Positions 33,171-42,363 of a stretch of DNA of 64,000 nucleotides are shown here, in pieces. The stretch is from Streptococcus oriscaviae (GTDB taxonomy: Bacteria > Bacillota > Bacilli > Lactobacillales > Streptococcaceae), in assembly GCF_018137985.1 (NCBI RefSeq), contig NZ_CP073084.1:806001-870000 (forward strand), read 5' to 3'. How positions within the stretch are numbered: position 1 is the stretch's first letter; every line of letters starts with the position of its first letter. A model generated the notes under the pieces. It saw only the letters and a list, made by a program, of their open reading frames with translations, was not told where the DNA came from and ran no database searches. Made by a program: the position numbers and the translations under genes.

Positions 33171-33818
33171 TTTTTGTTTGCTTTGAAAACGCCAAGTAAA
33201 GCGAATGCGATCATAAACTGAGTAGTAGAGTTCCAAAAGAAGAACAGCTAGAAGCCAGCCTCCGATAATATCTGTCGGATAATGTACTCCGATATAAATC
33301 CGTGAAAGAGCTACCAACACAGCCAGTAAAATCAGGCTGAGCTGCACAACTCGTTTGGCGAGCTGGTGTTTCATCCGTTGGTTGACAATAACGACCACAG
33401 CACCAGCCACAATCATGGTCGAGGCTGTATGCCAACTTGGGAAGGAATAACCGATGGTATCAATCAGCCATTCAATACTTGGACGGGGGCGTTGGTAGAC
33501 ATATTTCAGGGCAGTCGATGCCACTCCCATCCCCGCAATTGAGGCTAAAACCAAATAGGCCTCTGCCTTCCACTGTTTGCGATGAAACAGGACAATCAGC
33601 AAGAAACAGATACTAACGATAACAGAGGTATTTCCAATCACTGTAATCCTTGTCCAAAACTGGGTAGCCAAATCTGGCAGGTTTCCCCGGATAGCGGATT
33701 GGACGGCAGTATCAAAAGTTGTCAGCTGTTCTGGATAAAACTTGATAACGTAACCCAGAATAACAAGGGCTAAGGCTAAAAAAGATGCGTTTCGTAAATG
33801 TAGTTGTTTATTTTTCAT
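33168..33818 (-). CDS. PAP2-family membrane phosphatase
   Basis: 216 aa with six predicted helices and all three PAP2 motifs: KYVYQRPRP, FPSWHTAS and SRIYIGVHYPTD. Family members dephosphorylate undecaprenyl pyrophosphate, phosphatidylglycerol phosphate or phosphatidate; with bacitracin and envelope stress genes nearby, an undecaprenyl-PP role is plausible but not proven. It lies 23 bp after ribU in the same direction, without a clear Shine-Dalgarno, so it is probably co-transcribed. Confidence 0.88.
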   Translation of the reverse strand: MKNKQLHLRNASFLALALVILGYVIKFYPEQLTTFDTAVQSAIRGNLPDLATQFWTRITVIGNTSVIVSICFLLIVLFHRKQWKAEAYLVLASIAGMGVASTALKYVYQRPRPSIEWLIDTIGYSFPSWHTASTMIVAGAVVVIVNQRMKHQLAKRVVQLSLILLAVLVALSRIYIGVHYPTDIIGGWLLAVLLLELYYSVYDRIRFTWRFQSKQK

Positions 33819-33841
33819 ATCAGTAGTCTAACAGGGAAAGT

Positions 33842-34399
33842 TTAAACTTTCTTTAAAATCGGCTGACTGACGCGATAAATTGGATAAAAAACAGTCGATA
33901 ATAAAATTCCCTGCAAGAGATTAAAAGGAACCACCATCAAAAACAGGTAGGTCTTTACACCTAGTATTTCTCTAATATCAAAGTTAGCAAAGGCAGCATA
34001 GACCGGAATCGCATAAACATAATTCAAGACCAACATAACCGTTGTCAAGCTAAGGGTTCCTATGAGCGAGGCCAGTACATAATTCTTAAAGCTTGGCTGC
34101 TTCTGCCAAATCAAGGCAAAGGCCAAAACAAAGACTCCCATAGCGACTATGTTCATCGGCATCCCGATAACGGTCGACGGCCCTGAATTGTTCAAAAATA
34201 ATTTCAAGATGGACCGAAGAATCAGGATAGAAAAGGCCGAGCGCAAGTCCAAGAGCAGCAAACCGAAGAAAATCGGTATGATGGAAAAATCAACTTCCAA
34301 AAAGCTGGCCGTTGGAATCAAGGGAAACTTTAGGTACATGAGCAGAAAAGAAACTGCTGAAAGAATGGCGATTAGTGCCATTTTGCGTGTATGTGTCAT
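33842..34399 (-). CDS. ribU: Riboflavin ECF transporter S component
   Basis: 185 aa from ATG 34399 (GGAGGAAGAT ahead), with five to six hydrophobic helices. LRSILKLFLNNSGPSTVIGMPMNI is the characteristic region of RibU (split motif: LFLNNSGPSTVIG). It captures riboflavin and docks on the shared EcfAAT module coded elsewhere. The FMN riboswitch directly upstream confirms the vitamin. Confidence 0.93.
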   Translation of the reverse strand: MTHTRKMALIAILSAVSFLLMYLKFPLIPTASFLEVDFSIIPIFFGLLLLDLRSAFSILILRSILKLFLNNSGPSTVIGMPMNIVAMGVFVLAFALIWQKQPSFKNYVLASLIGTLSLTTVMLVLNYVYAIPVYAAFANFDIREILGVKTYLFLMVVPFNLLQGILLSTVFYPIYRVSQPILKKV

Positions 34400-34442
34400 A
34401 TCTTCCTCCAATTTTTACAAATTAGAGAAAAGAGAAAGGATG

Positions 34443-34620
34443 TCCTTTCGTCTTCTCCCATCCAGACTATACTGTCGGTTGTGGAATTTCACCACATCAG
34501 CTTGTGCTCGCGGACTTCAGAAGGGCTCTTTTTCTCTGATACGCCGTTAGGTCATCTCGTAGAAAAAAATTCCTTTTGTCACCGCCGGTCGGGAATTTCA
34601 CCCTGCCCTGAAGACACCTT
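34443..34620 (-). ncRNA. FMN riboswitch (RFN element) controlling ribU
   Basis: Minus-strand RFN element: conserved AGGGTGAAATTCCCGACCGG near 34590-34610, GCGGTGAC, CGAGATGACC, AGTCCGCGAG near 34510, TGGTGAAATTCCACAACCGA near 34480, and the closing GATGGGAGAAG. The P1 arms GGTGTCTTC / GAAGACGAAAG close it. FMN binding should switch off ribU; no separate strong terminator is obvious after it, so sequestration of the ribU start or a weak terminator is likely. Confidence 0.93.
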
Positions 34621-34621
34621 A

Positions 34622-34650
34622 ATCATAACAAAAAAACCTTGCATTAGCAA
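34622..34650 (-). promoter_or_regulatory. Promoter of the ribU riboswitch transcript, inside the trmL terminator
   Basis: Minus strand: TTGCTA (34645-34650), 17-bp spacer, TATGAT (34622-34627). The minus-35 is in the loop and arm of the trmL terminator hairpin and the T run is the spacer. Confidence 0.6.
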
Positions 34651-34652
34651 GG
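34634..34652 (-). terminator. Terminator after trmL
   Basis: CCTTGC-TAAT-GCAAGG followed by T6-7 on the minus strand. Confidence 0.8.
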
Positions 34653-34694
34653 CTGGGGTTTGACCCGTTATCTTTGATTTTCTTAATAAACGAT

Positions 34695-35237
34695 TTACTT
34701 CAGCTTATCTACTTCATAGGTGTGGGATAATTCCAAACCCAAAAAGTTCTGCTGACGGAGTGCCTCGTAAACAACCATACAAACTGCATTTGACACGTTG
34801 AGGCTGCGGACATGTTCATCATTCATAGGAATCCGCAAGGCCTTGTCTGCATGTTGGCGCATGAACTCCTCCGGCAATCCTGTGTCCTCCCGCCCAAAGA
34901 GAAAGTAATGAATCTGGTTATCCGCATAGTCCTCCTTTGCATACACCCTCTCTGAAAACTTGGAAATCAAGTGAACCTTGCCACCTTGCGCCGCTATCAT
35001 AAATTCATCCAAGCTATCGTAAAAGCGCACATCTAGCTTGTCCCAGTAATCCAAGCCAGCCCGCTTCATCTTGCGGTCATCAATGGGAAAGCCCATGGGT
35101 CTGATAATGTGGAGCGGGCTGTTCGTCGCCGCACAGGTGCGGGCAATATTGCCGGTATTTTGGGGGATCTGAGGTTCAAAGAGAACGATATGATTCTTGG
35201 CAGTTTCTTCTTGATGGGACAGGGTTTCGATATTCAT
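34695..35237 (-). CDS. trmL: tRNA (cytidine/uridine-34 2'-O)-methyltransferase
   Basis: 180 aa from ATG 35237 (AAGGAGAG ahead). SPOUT fold: [21 protein letters not shown] at the start, FGREDTGLP and [19 protein letters not shown] in the knot. TrmL methylates the ribose of wobble nucleotide 34 in tRNA-Leu. The frame is open for 30 further codons upstream (to 35327), but that stretch has no RBS, contains hairpins and is better read as 5' leader. Confidence 0.92.
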   Translation of the reverse strand: MNIETLSHQEETAKNHIVLFEPQIPQNTGNIARTCAATNSPLHIIRPMGFPIDDRKMKRAGLDYWDKLDVRFYDSLDEFMIAAQGGKVHLISKFSERVYAKEDYADNQIHYFLFGREDTGLPEEFMRQHADKALRIPMNDEHVRSLNVSNAVCMVVYEALRQQNFLGLELSHTYEVDKLK

Positions 35238-35376
35238 GTACTCTCCTTGAAAGCATATTTTTGACAAAAAAAGAGCCACACTGCCCGGAGTCAATCTCAG
35301 CAAACAGCATGGTGAATGACGAGTCATTCACTTAACTCACAACAGGTTTGAGTTAAATCAATGATTTCGTGTAACC
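35238..35376 (-). promoter_or_regulatory. Structured 5' leader of trmL
   Basis: About 130 nt of leader on the minus strand between promoter and gene. It holds a hairpin AACTCA/TGAGTT (35326-35357 region), a GTGAATGAC/GTCATTCAC hairpin (35311-35330), and an 8-bp stem CCATGCTG/CAGTGTGG followed by CTC and seven T (to 35268). The last looks like an attenuator. No known riboswitch family is recognised. Confidence 0.45.
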
Positions 35377-35404
35377 ATTATATCACAAGCAGATTACAAG
35401 TCAA
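35377..35404 (-). promoter_or_regulatory. Promoter of trmL
   Basis: Minus strand TTGACT (35399-35404), 16-bp spacer, TATAAT (35377-35382). Confidence 0.75.
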
Positions 35405-35463
35405 GAAAAAGAGCCTTAAAATGACAAATTTTTGAAGGAAAATGACCGTTTTTTATAGAACCT

Positions 35464-35492
35464 AAAAAAGAGGCAACCGATTTGGTTACCCC
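35464..35492 (-). terminator. Terminator after the oppA-like gene
   Basis: GGGGTAACC-AAATC-GGTTGCCTC then six T on the minus strand. Confidence 0.8.
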
Positions 35493-35501
35493 TTTGGATT
35501 C

Positions 35502-37283
35502 TTACTTAGCTGCAATACCTTCTTCTGCCGTCAATTCAATCAATTCAGCTGATCTCTTTGTTGCAGAACCGATGTAGGTATCGTAGTATTTAACACGCTT
35601 ATTGACAGCCGTAATACTCTCCCGCTCAAATGTTGGAATAGCAAAGGCTTGTTCAAAGGCATACTGTTGCCATGCTTTATAGTTTTCAAAGTTGACCTTT
35701 TCATCAAAAGATTCAACTGACGAAATAGCATCCAACAGTTCTGTATTTTCATCCGACACAAAGCGAGAGTAGTTGAACATAGCTTCTGGTCCCCAAAGTG
35801 CTGTTGGATTTGGATCCAGACCAGTTGACCAAGCCGCCATATACATATCAATTCCTGCATCATTAGCTTCCACCTGGTCATAGAAGGTGTTGAATTCAAT
35901 CGTACGCCCAGTAAATAGTTCAACGTTTAGACCGATTTCCTTCCACCAGCTAATGTACTGCTGAACCAGGGTCTCTTGGGTTTCTGTGCTCTTTTGGGCT
36001 GCAAGACTGATGGTAAAGCTGTTGCCGTCTGGATCTTCACGAAGACCATCTCCATCTATATCCTTATATCCCGCTTCATCCAAGAGTTGCTTGGCCTTTT
36101 CAGGATTATAGGTATAGCCCTCCATCTCCTTATCATTCAACTTACCAAAGAAGGAAATAATCAGTGAGTTGGTTGGATGGTAGAGTCCGTTGTAAAGTTT
36201 CTCACCAGCCATAGCATTGTCCAGAGCATAACCGATGGCCTGCCGTAACTTGACATTGTTCATCTTGGCATCTTGGTTCATAACATTTTTGCCAGTTTCG
36301 GCGTCGTAATGCCCCAAGTTGAAGGAAACATAATTATAGGTTCCTTGCAGACTGCCCAGCAAGGTAATGTTGGACAAATCTTTATAGGCATCTAGCTGAT
36401 CAATCGGCATATCTGCAATGTCATAGTGACCAGCCTTCATTTCCGCCACAATGGTGTCAGGTGATACAACATCCATTTTCAGGCTGTCCAACTTGACTTG
36501 CCCCTTGTAGTAATACTCGTTTGGTACATAGGTAATGGACTCACCGCTGACAATTTCTTTAATCTTATAAGGTCCCATGCCGACCGTCTTTGCTGTACGA
36601 GAATACTCACTGTTTTCCCAATCTTTGACGGCAATATCCTTATAAATGTGTTTTGGCATCACCATTGCTGGCACAGCCCCTCCTGCATAAAGCATAGAAG
36701 GTGTCATTTCTTTCATGGTCAAGACAACCGTATAGTCGTCTACCTTTTCAATACCCGAGATGTTGCTTGCTGTCCCTGCAATGAACTCATCCATGCCTTC
36801 AATATTAGTATAGGTGGAGTCAAATCGGACACCTGCGTAGTCTGGACTAGCCATCTGCTCAATGGTGAAAATGTAGTCATCAATGGTAAAAGGCTGGCCA
36901 TCTGACCACTTGTAATCCTTACCCGTCAAACTAACGGTGACGGTTCGCTTGTCTACATCGAACTCAGCCTTAGCTAGACCAGAATCATCCAGCTCACGGT
37001 TTTCGTCGTAGCCAAACATGGAAATATCAACCATGTCTGAAAAATTAGCATCTGCTACATTGACAACCAGCTCATCAATCAAAATACCGGTTGTTGGCGC
37101 AGAAGCAACCACCGCATAATTTAGTTGACCACCATCAATCGGTGTACCATCATGAGTCACTTCCGAAGCAAAGGACTGACTTGCTTCTTCTGTTCCACCT
37201 TGCTTTGTCTGACAGGCTACCAAAACTGCAAGTGACAAAAAACTAATTCCCGCTAGCGCGAACTGCTTTTTCATTGTATTCAT
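35502..37283 (-). CDS. oppA: Oligopeptide-binding lipoprotein (OppA-like, SBP family 5)
   Basis: 593 aa from ATG 37283 (GGGAGG ahead). Signal peptide with lipobox LAVLVAC, so the mature lipoprotein starts at Cys about residue 22. The rest is solute-binding family 5 (Pfam SBP_bac_5): WSDGQPFTIDDYIFTIEQM, YLSFN-like YNYVSFNLGHY, VRQAIGYALD-like LRQAIGYALDNAM. No permease or ATPase gene is adjacent, so it must use an Opp/Ami transporter coded elsewhere. Peptide nutrition or peptide-pheromone import are the likely roles. Confidence 0.9.
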   Translation of the reverse strand: MNTMKKQFALAGISFLSLAVLVACQTKQGGTEEASQSFASEVTHDGTPIDGGQLNYAVVASAPTTGILIDELVVNVADANFSDMVDISMFGYDENRELDDSGLAKAEFDVDKRTVTVSLTGKDYKWSDGQPFTIDDYIFTIEQMASPDYAGVRFDSTYTNIEGMDEFIAGTASNISGIEKVDDYTVVLTMKEMTPSMLYAGGAVPAMVMPKHIYKDIAVKDWENSEYSRTAKTVGMGPYKIKEIVSGESITYVPNEYYYKGQVKLDSLKMDVVSPDTIVAEMKAGHYDIADMPIDQLDAYKDLSNITLLGSLQGTYNYVSFNLGHYDAETGKNVMNQDAKMNNVKLRQAIGYALDNAMAGEKLYNGLYHPTNSLIISFFGKLNDKEMEGYTYNPEKAKQLLDEAGYKDIDGDGLREDPDGNSFTISLAAQKSTETQETLVQQYISWWKEIGLNVELFTGRTIEFNTFYDQVEANDAGIDMYMAAWSTGLDPNPTALWGPEAMFNYSRFVSDENTELLDAISSVESFDEKVNFENYKAWQQYAFEQAFAIPTFERESITAVNKRVKYYDTYIGSATKRSAELIELTAEEGIAAK

Positions 37284-37320
37284 ACTAACCTCCCGTTTCT
37301 TATGGTTTAAACTATTTATT

Positions 37321-37365
37321 ATTATATCACAAAGGCTCATAAATATACAGTATTTTCAGAATTTT
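37321..37365 (-). promoter_or_regulatory. oppA-like promoter with CodY-like box
   Basis: Minus-10 TATAAT at 37321-37326. The 15-mer AAAATTCTGAAAATA (37351-37365 read on the minus strand) matches the CodY consensus AATTTTCWGAAAATT at 12 of 15 positions by my count and lies just upstream of the minus-35 region. Confidence 0.4.
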
Positions 37366-37427
37366 TCAACATTTGTTCGGCTTTTGCATACCTAAAGGAG
37401 AGCAGAATAAAACGCAGGTTAACAACC

Positions 37428-37465
37428 GAAATACTGCAAAAAAAAAGCAGCAAATCACTCTGATT
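37428..37465 (-). terminator. Terminator after yidD
   Basis: GCAG-N2-ATCA-GAG-TGAT-N3-CTGC hairpin followed by nine T on the minus strand; it starts in the last codons of yidD. Confidence 0.6.
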
Positions 37466-37700
37466 CCTGCTTATTTCTTTTTAAACTAAAGTGATCGGGC
37501 ACAGGGTCTTCCCCACCTTCCACAAAGGGATGGCAGCGGCCAATGCGAGCCAGCCCCATGAGAAAGCCTTTCAAACCATGTTTGTTCAGCGCTTCAATCA
37601 TATAGTTGGAACAAGTGGGGTGGTAACGACAGGTGGGCGGAAAGAGGGGCGAAATCAGGCGTTGGTATAGTCGGACAAGACCGATTAACAGCCGGCTCAT
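37455..37700 (-). CDS. yidD: Membrane protein insertion efficiency factor
   Basis: 81 aa; YidD family with the three conserved cysteines in [14 protein letters not shown] and the GRCHPF motif. An amphipathic inner-membrane protein that aids YidC insertion. The start overlaps the rluB stop by 4 bp, so it is the last gene of the xerD-like/scpAB/rluB operon. Confidence 0.93.
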   Translation of the reverse strand: MSRLLIGLVRLYQRLISPLFPPTCRYHPTCSNYMIEALNKHGLKGFLMGLARIGRCHPFVEGGEDPVPDHFSLKRNKQESE

Positions 37701-38431
37701 TTTTTCTTTGCTACCTTAGTCACAGCAAGAGTATGAAGTTTGCTGATGTCTTTCTTGTTGAGTTTTCTGGCCTCTCCTGGTCGCAAACCGGTCAAGTCTA
37801 AGTTCCCAAAACGAGTCCGAGATAACTTATCCACCTGAAGCCCAACCGCTTCAAACATTTTTTTCACCTGATGGTTCCGTCCTTCGTGGATGGTCAACTC
37901 GATGACCGAGCGATTTTTGATAGGATCCACCTTGAGGATTTCATAGACTGCTGGCTTGGTTTTCTTGCCGTCAATCACGACACCCCGCGTCAAGGGGCGC
38001 AAAACGTCTTTGTTGGCAATTCCCTTAACTCGCGCCACATAGACCTTGTCGATTTCGTTGCGTGGGTGAATCATCTCATCGGTAAAATCGCCATCATTGG
38101 TCAAAATCAAGACACCGGATGTGTCCCAATCCAGGCGCCCTACGGGATAAATCCGCTCGCGTACATTGGGCAACAGATCGATAACCGTTGGTCGTCCCTT
38201 GTCATCAGATACACTGGAAATCACGCCTCGTGGTTTATGGAGAAGGTAGTAGACCTTTTCTTCGTTATAAATCGGCTGCCCTTCCACTTCGACCTTATCA
38301 CCAGACTTGATAATAGTTCCCAGTTCACGCACCACTTGACCATTAACGGTAACCAGCCCCTGTTTAATCAGTTCTTCTGCCTTACGGCGACTGGCTACGC
38401 CTGCATGGGCAATGTATTTGTTAATTCTCAT
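37697..38431 (-). CDS. rluB: 23S rRNA pseudouridine 2605 synthase
   Basis: 244 aa: S4 domain (residues 1-60, [22 protein letters not shown]) and the RsuA/RluB pseudouridine synthase domain with catalytic Asp in [17 protein letters not shown]. Modifies U2605 in the peptidyl-transferase centre. It overlaps scpB by 11 bp and yidD by 4 bp. Confidence 0.93.
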   Translation of the reverse strand: MRINKYIAHAGVASRRKAEELIKQGLVTVNGQVVRELGTIIKSGDKVEVEGQPIYNEEKVYYLLHKPRGVISSVSDDKGRPTVIDLLPNVRERIYPVGRLDWDTSGVLILTNDGDFTDEMIHPRNEIDKVYVARVKGIANKDVLRPLTRGVVIDGKKTKPAVYEILKVDPIKNRSVIELTIHEGRNHQVKKMFEAVGLQVDKLSRTRFGNLDLTGLRPGEARKLNKKDISKLHTLAVTKVAKKK

Positions 38432-38990
38432 CTTCTATCTCTTTTCTTTCTACGAACAATTCTGTTTCTTCGTCAATTAGATCTAGGCTTGAAACATCCG
38501 GCAATTCTTCCAAACTGTTCATTCCCATATAATCTAGGAAATAATCTGTCGTCACATAGAGGTTGGGGCGACCGATAACCTCCTTTTTACCGTTTTCCCG
38601 AATCAGGTCAAAGGCTTGAAGCTTACTGATGGCACCGCTGGAGTTGACTCCGCGAATATCGTCTATCTCTACACGGGTAATGGGTTGCTTGTAGGCCACA
38701 ATAGAAAGGGTTTCTAGAAGAGCCCGTGACATAGACTGGTTAATAGGCGTTCTAGAATAGGTTCGCAGGAGGTCTGCATAGTCTTTCTTTGTCACCAACT
38801 TATAACTATTGGAAGACTCTAACAAGGCAAGGCCTGACTGGGAATCTTCCTGATACTTGGTACTCAATTTTTCCAACTGCTGTAAGACGGCAGACGGCTG
38901 CAAGTCCAGCAATTCTGCCAAGGTTCGCACGGTCAAGCCATCTTCTCCAGCAACAAATAATAGCACCTCAATTTCAGCTAATCGACTCAT
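38421..38990 (-). CDS. scpB: Segregation and condensation protein B
   Basis: 189 aa with two winged-helix domains ([26 protein letters not shown], then [30 protein letters not shown]). Kleisin-associated subunit of the SMC-ScpAB condensin that organises origins. Overlaps scpA by 17 bp and rluB by 11 bp. Confidence 0.95.
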   Translation of the reverse strand: MSRLAEIEVLLFVAGEDGLTVRTLAELLDLQPSAVLQQLEKLSTKYQEDSQSGLALLESSNSYKLVTKKDYADLLRTYSRTPINQSMSRALLETLSIVAYKQPITRVEIDDIRGVNSSGAISKLQAFDLIRENGKKEVIGRPNLYVTTDYFLDYMGMNSLEELPDVSSLDLIDEETELFVERKEIEDEN

Positions 38991-39693
38991 CTTGACTCCT
39001 TATTAACACAATCTCTCCAAATGTTTCTGTTTGCTCCAATAAAATTTCCTGAACCTTTACTAATTCAAGGGTTGCCAAAAAGATGGTGATGATTTCGTTG
39101 AGATCACGACTCTCCTGAAAGAGCTGACGCAGGGCCAAACGAGGTGACTGGTCGAACTGCCTACGAACACGATCCATCATGTCTTCAATCTTATACTCAT
39201 CTCTAGCAATGGTGGTGTGGCTCTTACGCAGTTCTTCTTGTTTCTCAGCCATAACCTTGGAAAAGGCCAAGAAGATGTCAATCACCGTCTTATCCTGAGT
39301 CAAGGTCACATCTTCATAAACCAAGTCTAGTTTAGGCTTGGAATAATACTGGGCCCGTTCATCATGCTGTTTCCCCAGTTCCTGACTCAGGACTTTGAAC
39401 TTACGGTACTCTTCTAATTGATCCAAGAGTTCCTGCTCTGGATCCACCTCATCTTCTACTTGTTCCACCACCTTGGGAAGAAGCCGCCGGCTCTTAATCA
39501 GCATGAGCTGGCTGGCCATAAGCATGTATTCTCCTGCCACTTCTAGGCGCATAGCTTGTAAAGTGGCAATATAGGACAAATACTGCTCGATAACTTCTGT
39601 AATAGGAACTTGGTAAATATCCACCTGATACTTAGAAACCAGATGCAGGAGCAAATCCAGAGGTCCCTCAAAATCTTTTAACTTAATATCCAT
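38974..39693 (-). CDS. scpA: Segregation and condensation protein A (kleisin)
   Basis: 239 aa. The N-terminal kleisin motif [12 protein letters not shown] binds the SMC neck, and the C-terminal winged helix (about 170-235) binds the SMC head. Works with ScpB and Smc. The gene overlaps the xerD-like stop by one base (TAATG). Confidence 0.95.
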   Translation of the reverse strand: MDIKLKDFEGPLDLLLHLVSKYQVDIYQVPITEVIEQYLSYIATLQAMRLEVAGEYMLMASQLMLIKSRRLLPKVVEQVEDEVDPEQELLDQLEEYRKFKVLSQELGKQHDERAQYYSKPKLDLVYEDVTLTQDKTVIDIFLAFSKVMAEKQEELRKSHTTIARDEYKIEDMMDRVRRQFDQSPRLALRQLFQESRDLNEIITIFLATLELVKVQEILLEQTETFGEIVLIRSQDESIS

Positions 39694-40424
39694 TATCTGT
39701 ATTTTTCTAAACTCATACTTGTTTTTAAGCCCAAAAGTTTGGCAACTTCTTCAAGACTCTTACCAGCATCCAGCTGACCCAAAATATACTGCTCTCTCAG
39801 GAACTGAGCAGTCCACTCTCTTTTTCCAATCAAGCGGAGGAAAGCTGCTAAACGGTTAAATAACCATTGGCGAGAATAGGTCTGTCCTTTTTTATCAAAA
39901 AGGTAGGTTCCTGAAAAAGGGCCTTTCAAATAAGGTATCAAATCCTTAGGCAGCGAAAGGATCCGCTTGCGGTTGCTCTTTTGAACGGTTAACACCTGAA
40001 AATCAAGATTGATGTCTTGTAGCCTAATCTCTCCAATCTCACTGGGCAGCAAACCCAAGTAGGCGATGAGAAGCGCGATTAACTGCCCGTTTTTTTCACT
40101 GGTTTCCTGCCAAAGCAGGCTCAAGTTCGCTCTGGTCTTTTGAGGACGTTTCGCCAGTACAGTCTGCTGCAATTTGAGCTTGTAGAACTTATCCAGCTGA
40201 CCGTCTTCATATAAAAAATAGAGGAATTGGTTGACCGCTGATAACTTACGTTTTTGAGCGGCAGGCTTCAAGTCCTGTAAAAAGAGCTGGTAAGCAGCCA
40301 ATTCTTGAGGACTGACCGTTTCGTGGCAGAGCTCTACAAACTGCCGCAGGTCGTAAAAATAAGCTGATTGCGAATGCGGAGATAGTTTTTTCTGAGCGAT
40401 AAAGCGGGTAATGGCTTGATTCAT
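39693..40424 (-). CDS. XerD-like tyrosine recombinase, catalytic residues degenerate
   Basis: 243 aa, shorter than XerC/D (about 300 aa). N-terminal SAM-like domain ([18 protein letters not shown]) and a catalytic-like domain. The first catalytic arginine motif (TGLRXSE) reads [11 protein letters not shown], so Arg I is lost; the HXXR box reads [10 protein letters not shown], keeping Arg but not the histidines; a Tyr is present in the last residues (SLEKYR). It is therefore unlikely to recombine DNA. Streptococcal chromosome dimers are resolved by XerS elsewhere. Position before scpA is conserved, which suggests a structural role. Confidence 0.85.
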   Translation of the reverse strand: MNQAITRFIAQKKLSPHSQSAYFYDLRQFVELCHETVSPQELAAYQLFLQDLKPAAQKRKLSAVNQFLYFLYEDGQLDKFYKLKLQQTVLAKRPQKTRANLSLLWQETSEKNGQLIALLIAYLGLLPSEIGEIRLQDINLDFQVLTVQKSNRKRILSLPKDLIPYLKGPFSGTYLFDKKGQTYSRQWLFNRLAAFLRLIGKREWTAQFLREQYILGQLDAGKSLEEVAKLLGLKTSMSLEKYR

Positions 40425-40433
40425 TGTTGTCGG

Positions 40434-40880
40434 TTACTTCTTATCCTGATAAAAGTTGTGTAAGAGGGCATTGACTGCCTTGAGGATGGACTTGCGGGTG
40501 ATGATTCCCAGAAATTCTCTGTCCTTGCCCACAACTGGAAGGAAGGGTTCGTCAACTAGTTTTCTCATCACCTCAGCTAAATCATAGTCCTCTTCAACTG
40601 TTGCCACATCGGTCTTTGCAACCACCGAAATGTCTTCTGTCAATTCATCATCGGATAGTTCATGCTCCGCCTGATAGAGCATGATTTCTCGCAGGCCAAT
40701 CGTGCCATAAAAGCGATTGTCTTCTGTCACTACTGGTACCCGCGAATAGGTCATGTGGCTGAGCAGGAGCTTGGCATGGTCGATATTATGTGTATCAATA
40801 ATCACCGCCAGTTTGTCTGCAGGTGTCAAAAAGGTATCTTCTTGAGCCAGTAAAAAGGTTTCAAATTCATGTGCAATCAT
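40434..40880 (-). CDS. cbpB: Cyclic-di-AMP-binding CBS protein CbpB
   Basis: 148 aa made of a tandem CBS pair (about residues 20-75 and 85-140: THNIDHAKLLLSHMTYSRVPVV, DLAEVMRKLVDEPFLPVVGKD). The streptococcal/listerial CbpB (YkuL, DarB) in this gene order binds c-di-AMP and regulates the stringent response enzyme Rel; that function is from the family. Overlaps the phosphodiesterase gene by 4 bp. Confidence 0.88.
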   Translation of the reverse strand: MIAHEFETFLLAQEDTFLTPADKLAVIIDTHNIDHAKLLLSHMTYSRVPVVTEDNRFYGTIGLREIMLYQAEHELSDDELTEDISVVAKTDVATVEEDYDLAEVMRKLVDEPFLPVVGKDREFLGIITRKSILKAVNALLHNFYQDKK

Positions 40881-41404
40881 CGTGGAAAATCCTTTGTCAA
40901 TGGGGAATAGAGCTGATGGTTTCGCGTGTAAAATTCAACGTGAAATAAGTCATCTGTAATCGTAACTAAAGCGTAGAGCTTCTCTCTAATCATTCCTCTA
41001 GGATGGCTGACAGAACCGGGATTGAGAAAGAGCGTCTTGCCTCTGACAGTGGCATCCGGAATATGCAGGTGACCGTATAGACAAATATCCGCATCCAGTT
41101 CCTGAGCCCAATAATCCAGGTTCTGCCAGGTGTAGTTGATTCGATAGAGGTGACCATGGGTCTGAGCGATGGTGAGATCTCCCATCCTAACTTTGAGACT
41201 GGCTGGGAAATTCCCATAATAATCGCAATTGCCTTCGACAACTTGAATCCCTTCCCAGATAGGGTCCTCGCTATCCAACTCGGAATCTCCGTTGTGAAAA
41301 ATGGCATCAACCTTACCGCTATAGCGGTCTTTCAACTCTTGGACAACAGCCCTGTCTCCATGTGAGTCACTCATGACTAGGATTGTTTTGCTTGTGCTTG
41401 CCAT
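40877..41404 (-). CDS. YfcE/YsnB-type metallophosphoesterase
   Basis: 175 aa calcineurin-like phosphoesterase: [30 protein letters not shown] and LYGHLHIP supply the di-metal ligands. Family members cleave phosphodiesters in vitro (E. coli YfcE) but the substrate in Gram-positive cells is unknown. Its 5' end overlaps rdgB by 28 bp. Confidence 0.9.
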   Translation of the reverse strand: MASTSKTILVMSDSHGDRAVVQELKDRYSGKVDAIFHNGDSELDSEDPIWEGIQVVEGNCDYYGNFPASLKVRMGDLTIAQTHGHLYRINYTWQNLDYWAQELDADICLYGHLHIPDATVRGKTLFLNPGSVSHPRGMIREKLYALVTITDDLFHVEFYTRNHQLYSPLTKDFPR

Positions 41405-42363
41405 ACAGGAAAGGCCTCCAGTAATTTTTCTAGTGCTTGAGCACGGTGGGAAATTTTATTTTTTTCTTCTAGGCTAAGTTCTGCAGAGGTTCTTCCAGTT
41501 TCGCCGACCAAAAAGAGTGGGTCATAACCAAAACCATGTTCTCCCCGTGGACTCGTGCCGATATAGCCTGCCCAGTCAGCTTCAACGACCAGACTTTCTC
41601 GATCAGGTGCTGCCATGACAAGGGTACAGTGGAATTGGGCAGACCTGTCCTTCTTCTCAAATACCATGGCCAATTCGTGGAGGAGCTTAGCGTTGTTGCT
41701 AGCATCCGTCGCATCTGGGCCCGAAAAACGAGCAGACCAGACGCCTGGAAGACCGCCGAGCTTATCTACTTTTAGGCCGGAATCATCTGCCAAGACCATC
41801 TTCCCTGTCAGTTGGGCGATGGTTTCTGCCTTGAGGCGGGCGTTTTCTTCAAATGTCAGACCGGTTTCTGCTACATCTGGCAACTCGGGGTAGTCGTTTA
41901 GGTTTTCCACTTGGTAACCTAGTTTCTCAAAGAAATTGCGAAATTCCTTGGTCTTCCCTTCGTTTTTGGTAGCAATCAGGATGCTATCACCGATTGGTCG
42001 CTTCTGGTTTTCTCTACCAAAGAAACTCTCTAAGGGCACTCCTTCTGAAGGAAGTTCTGCTAGGATTAGCTGTTCTCCTTCTGTAATCAAGAGGGCTCCC
42101 TGATGCTGAATAAGGCTCAATTGGCGGCCCATTTCCTGCTGGATGATATCCAGAAGAAATTGGAAAAAAGAAGCCTTGGAGGAGAGGGTAACAATATGAA
42201 CTTCTAATTCCTTTTCTTTCATCAGTTCCATTAGGCGATGAAAGGAAACTCGGAGTTCCTCATCATCCTGTACTCTTCCAAAATGGGTCAGACAACTCCA
42301 ATCTGCGCATTTTCCGATAAACCAGTTCTGTGCATCTTTGTATTCATAGATTTTGTCTGTCAT
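41377..42363 (-). CDS. rdgB: dITP/XTP pyrophosphatase with N-terminal extension
   Basis: 328 aa. Residues from about 127 are a complete Ham1/RdgB enzyme ([46 protein letters not shown]), which removes dITP, ITP and XTP from the nucleotide pool. Residues 1-126 are an extra domain of unknown function found in streptococcal homologues. Overlaps murI by 4 bp (ATGA). Confidence 0.93.
   Translation of the reverse strand: MTDKIYEYKDAQNWFIGKCADWSCLTHFGRVQDDEELRVSFHRLMELMKEKELEVHIVTLSSKASFFQFLLDIIQQEMGRQLSLIQHQGALLITEGEQLILAELPSEGVPLESFFGRENQKRPIGDSILIATKNEGKTKEFRNFFEKLGYQVENLNDYPELPDVAETGLTFEENARLKAETIAQLTGKMVLADDSGLKVDKLGGLPGVWSARFSGPDATDASNNAKLLHELAMVFEKKDRSAQFHCTLVMAAPDRESLVVEADWAGYIGTSPRGEHGFGYDPLFLVGETGRTSAELSLEEKNKISHRAQALEKLLEAFPVWQAQAKQS

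Noticed and set aside
35238..35327. 30-codon N-terminal extension of trmL
   Set aside because: No RBS, contains leader hairpins and a T7 run; ATG 35237 has a clear RBS and fits the family length.
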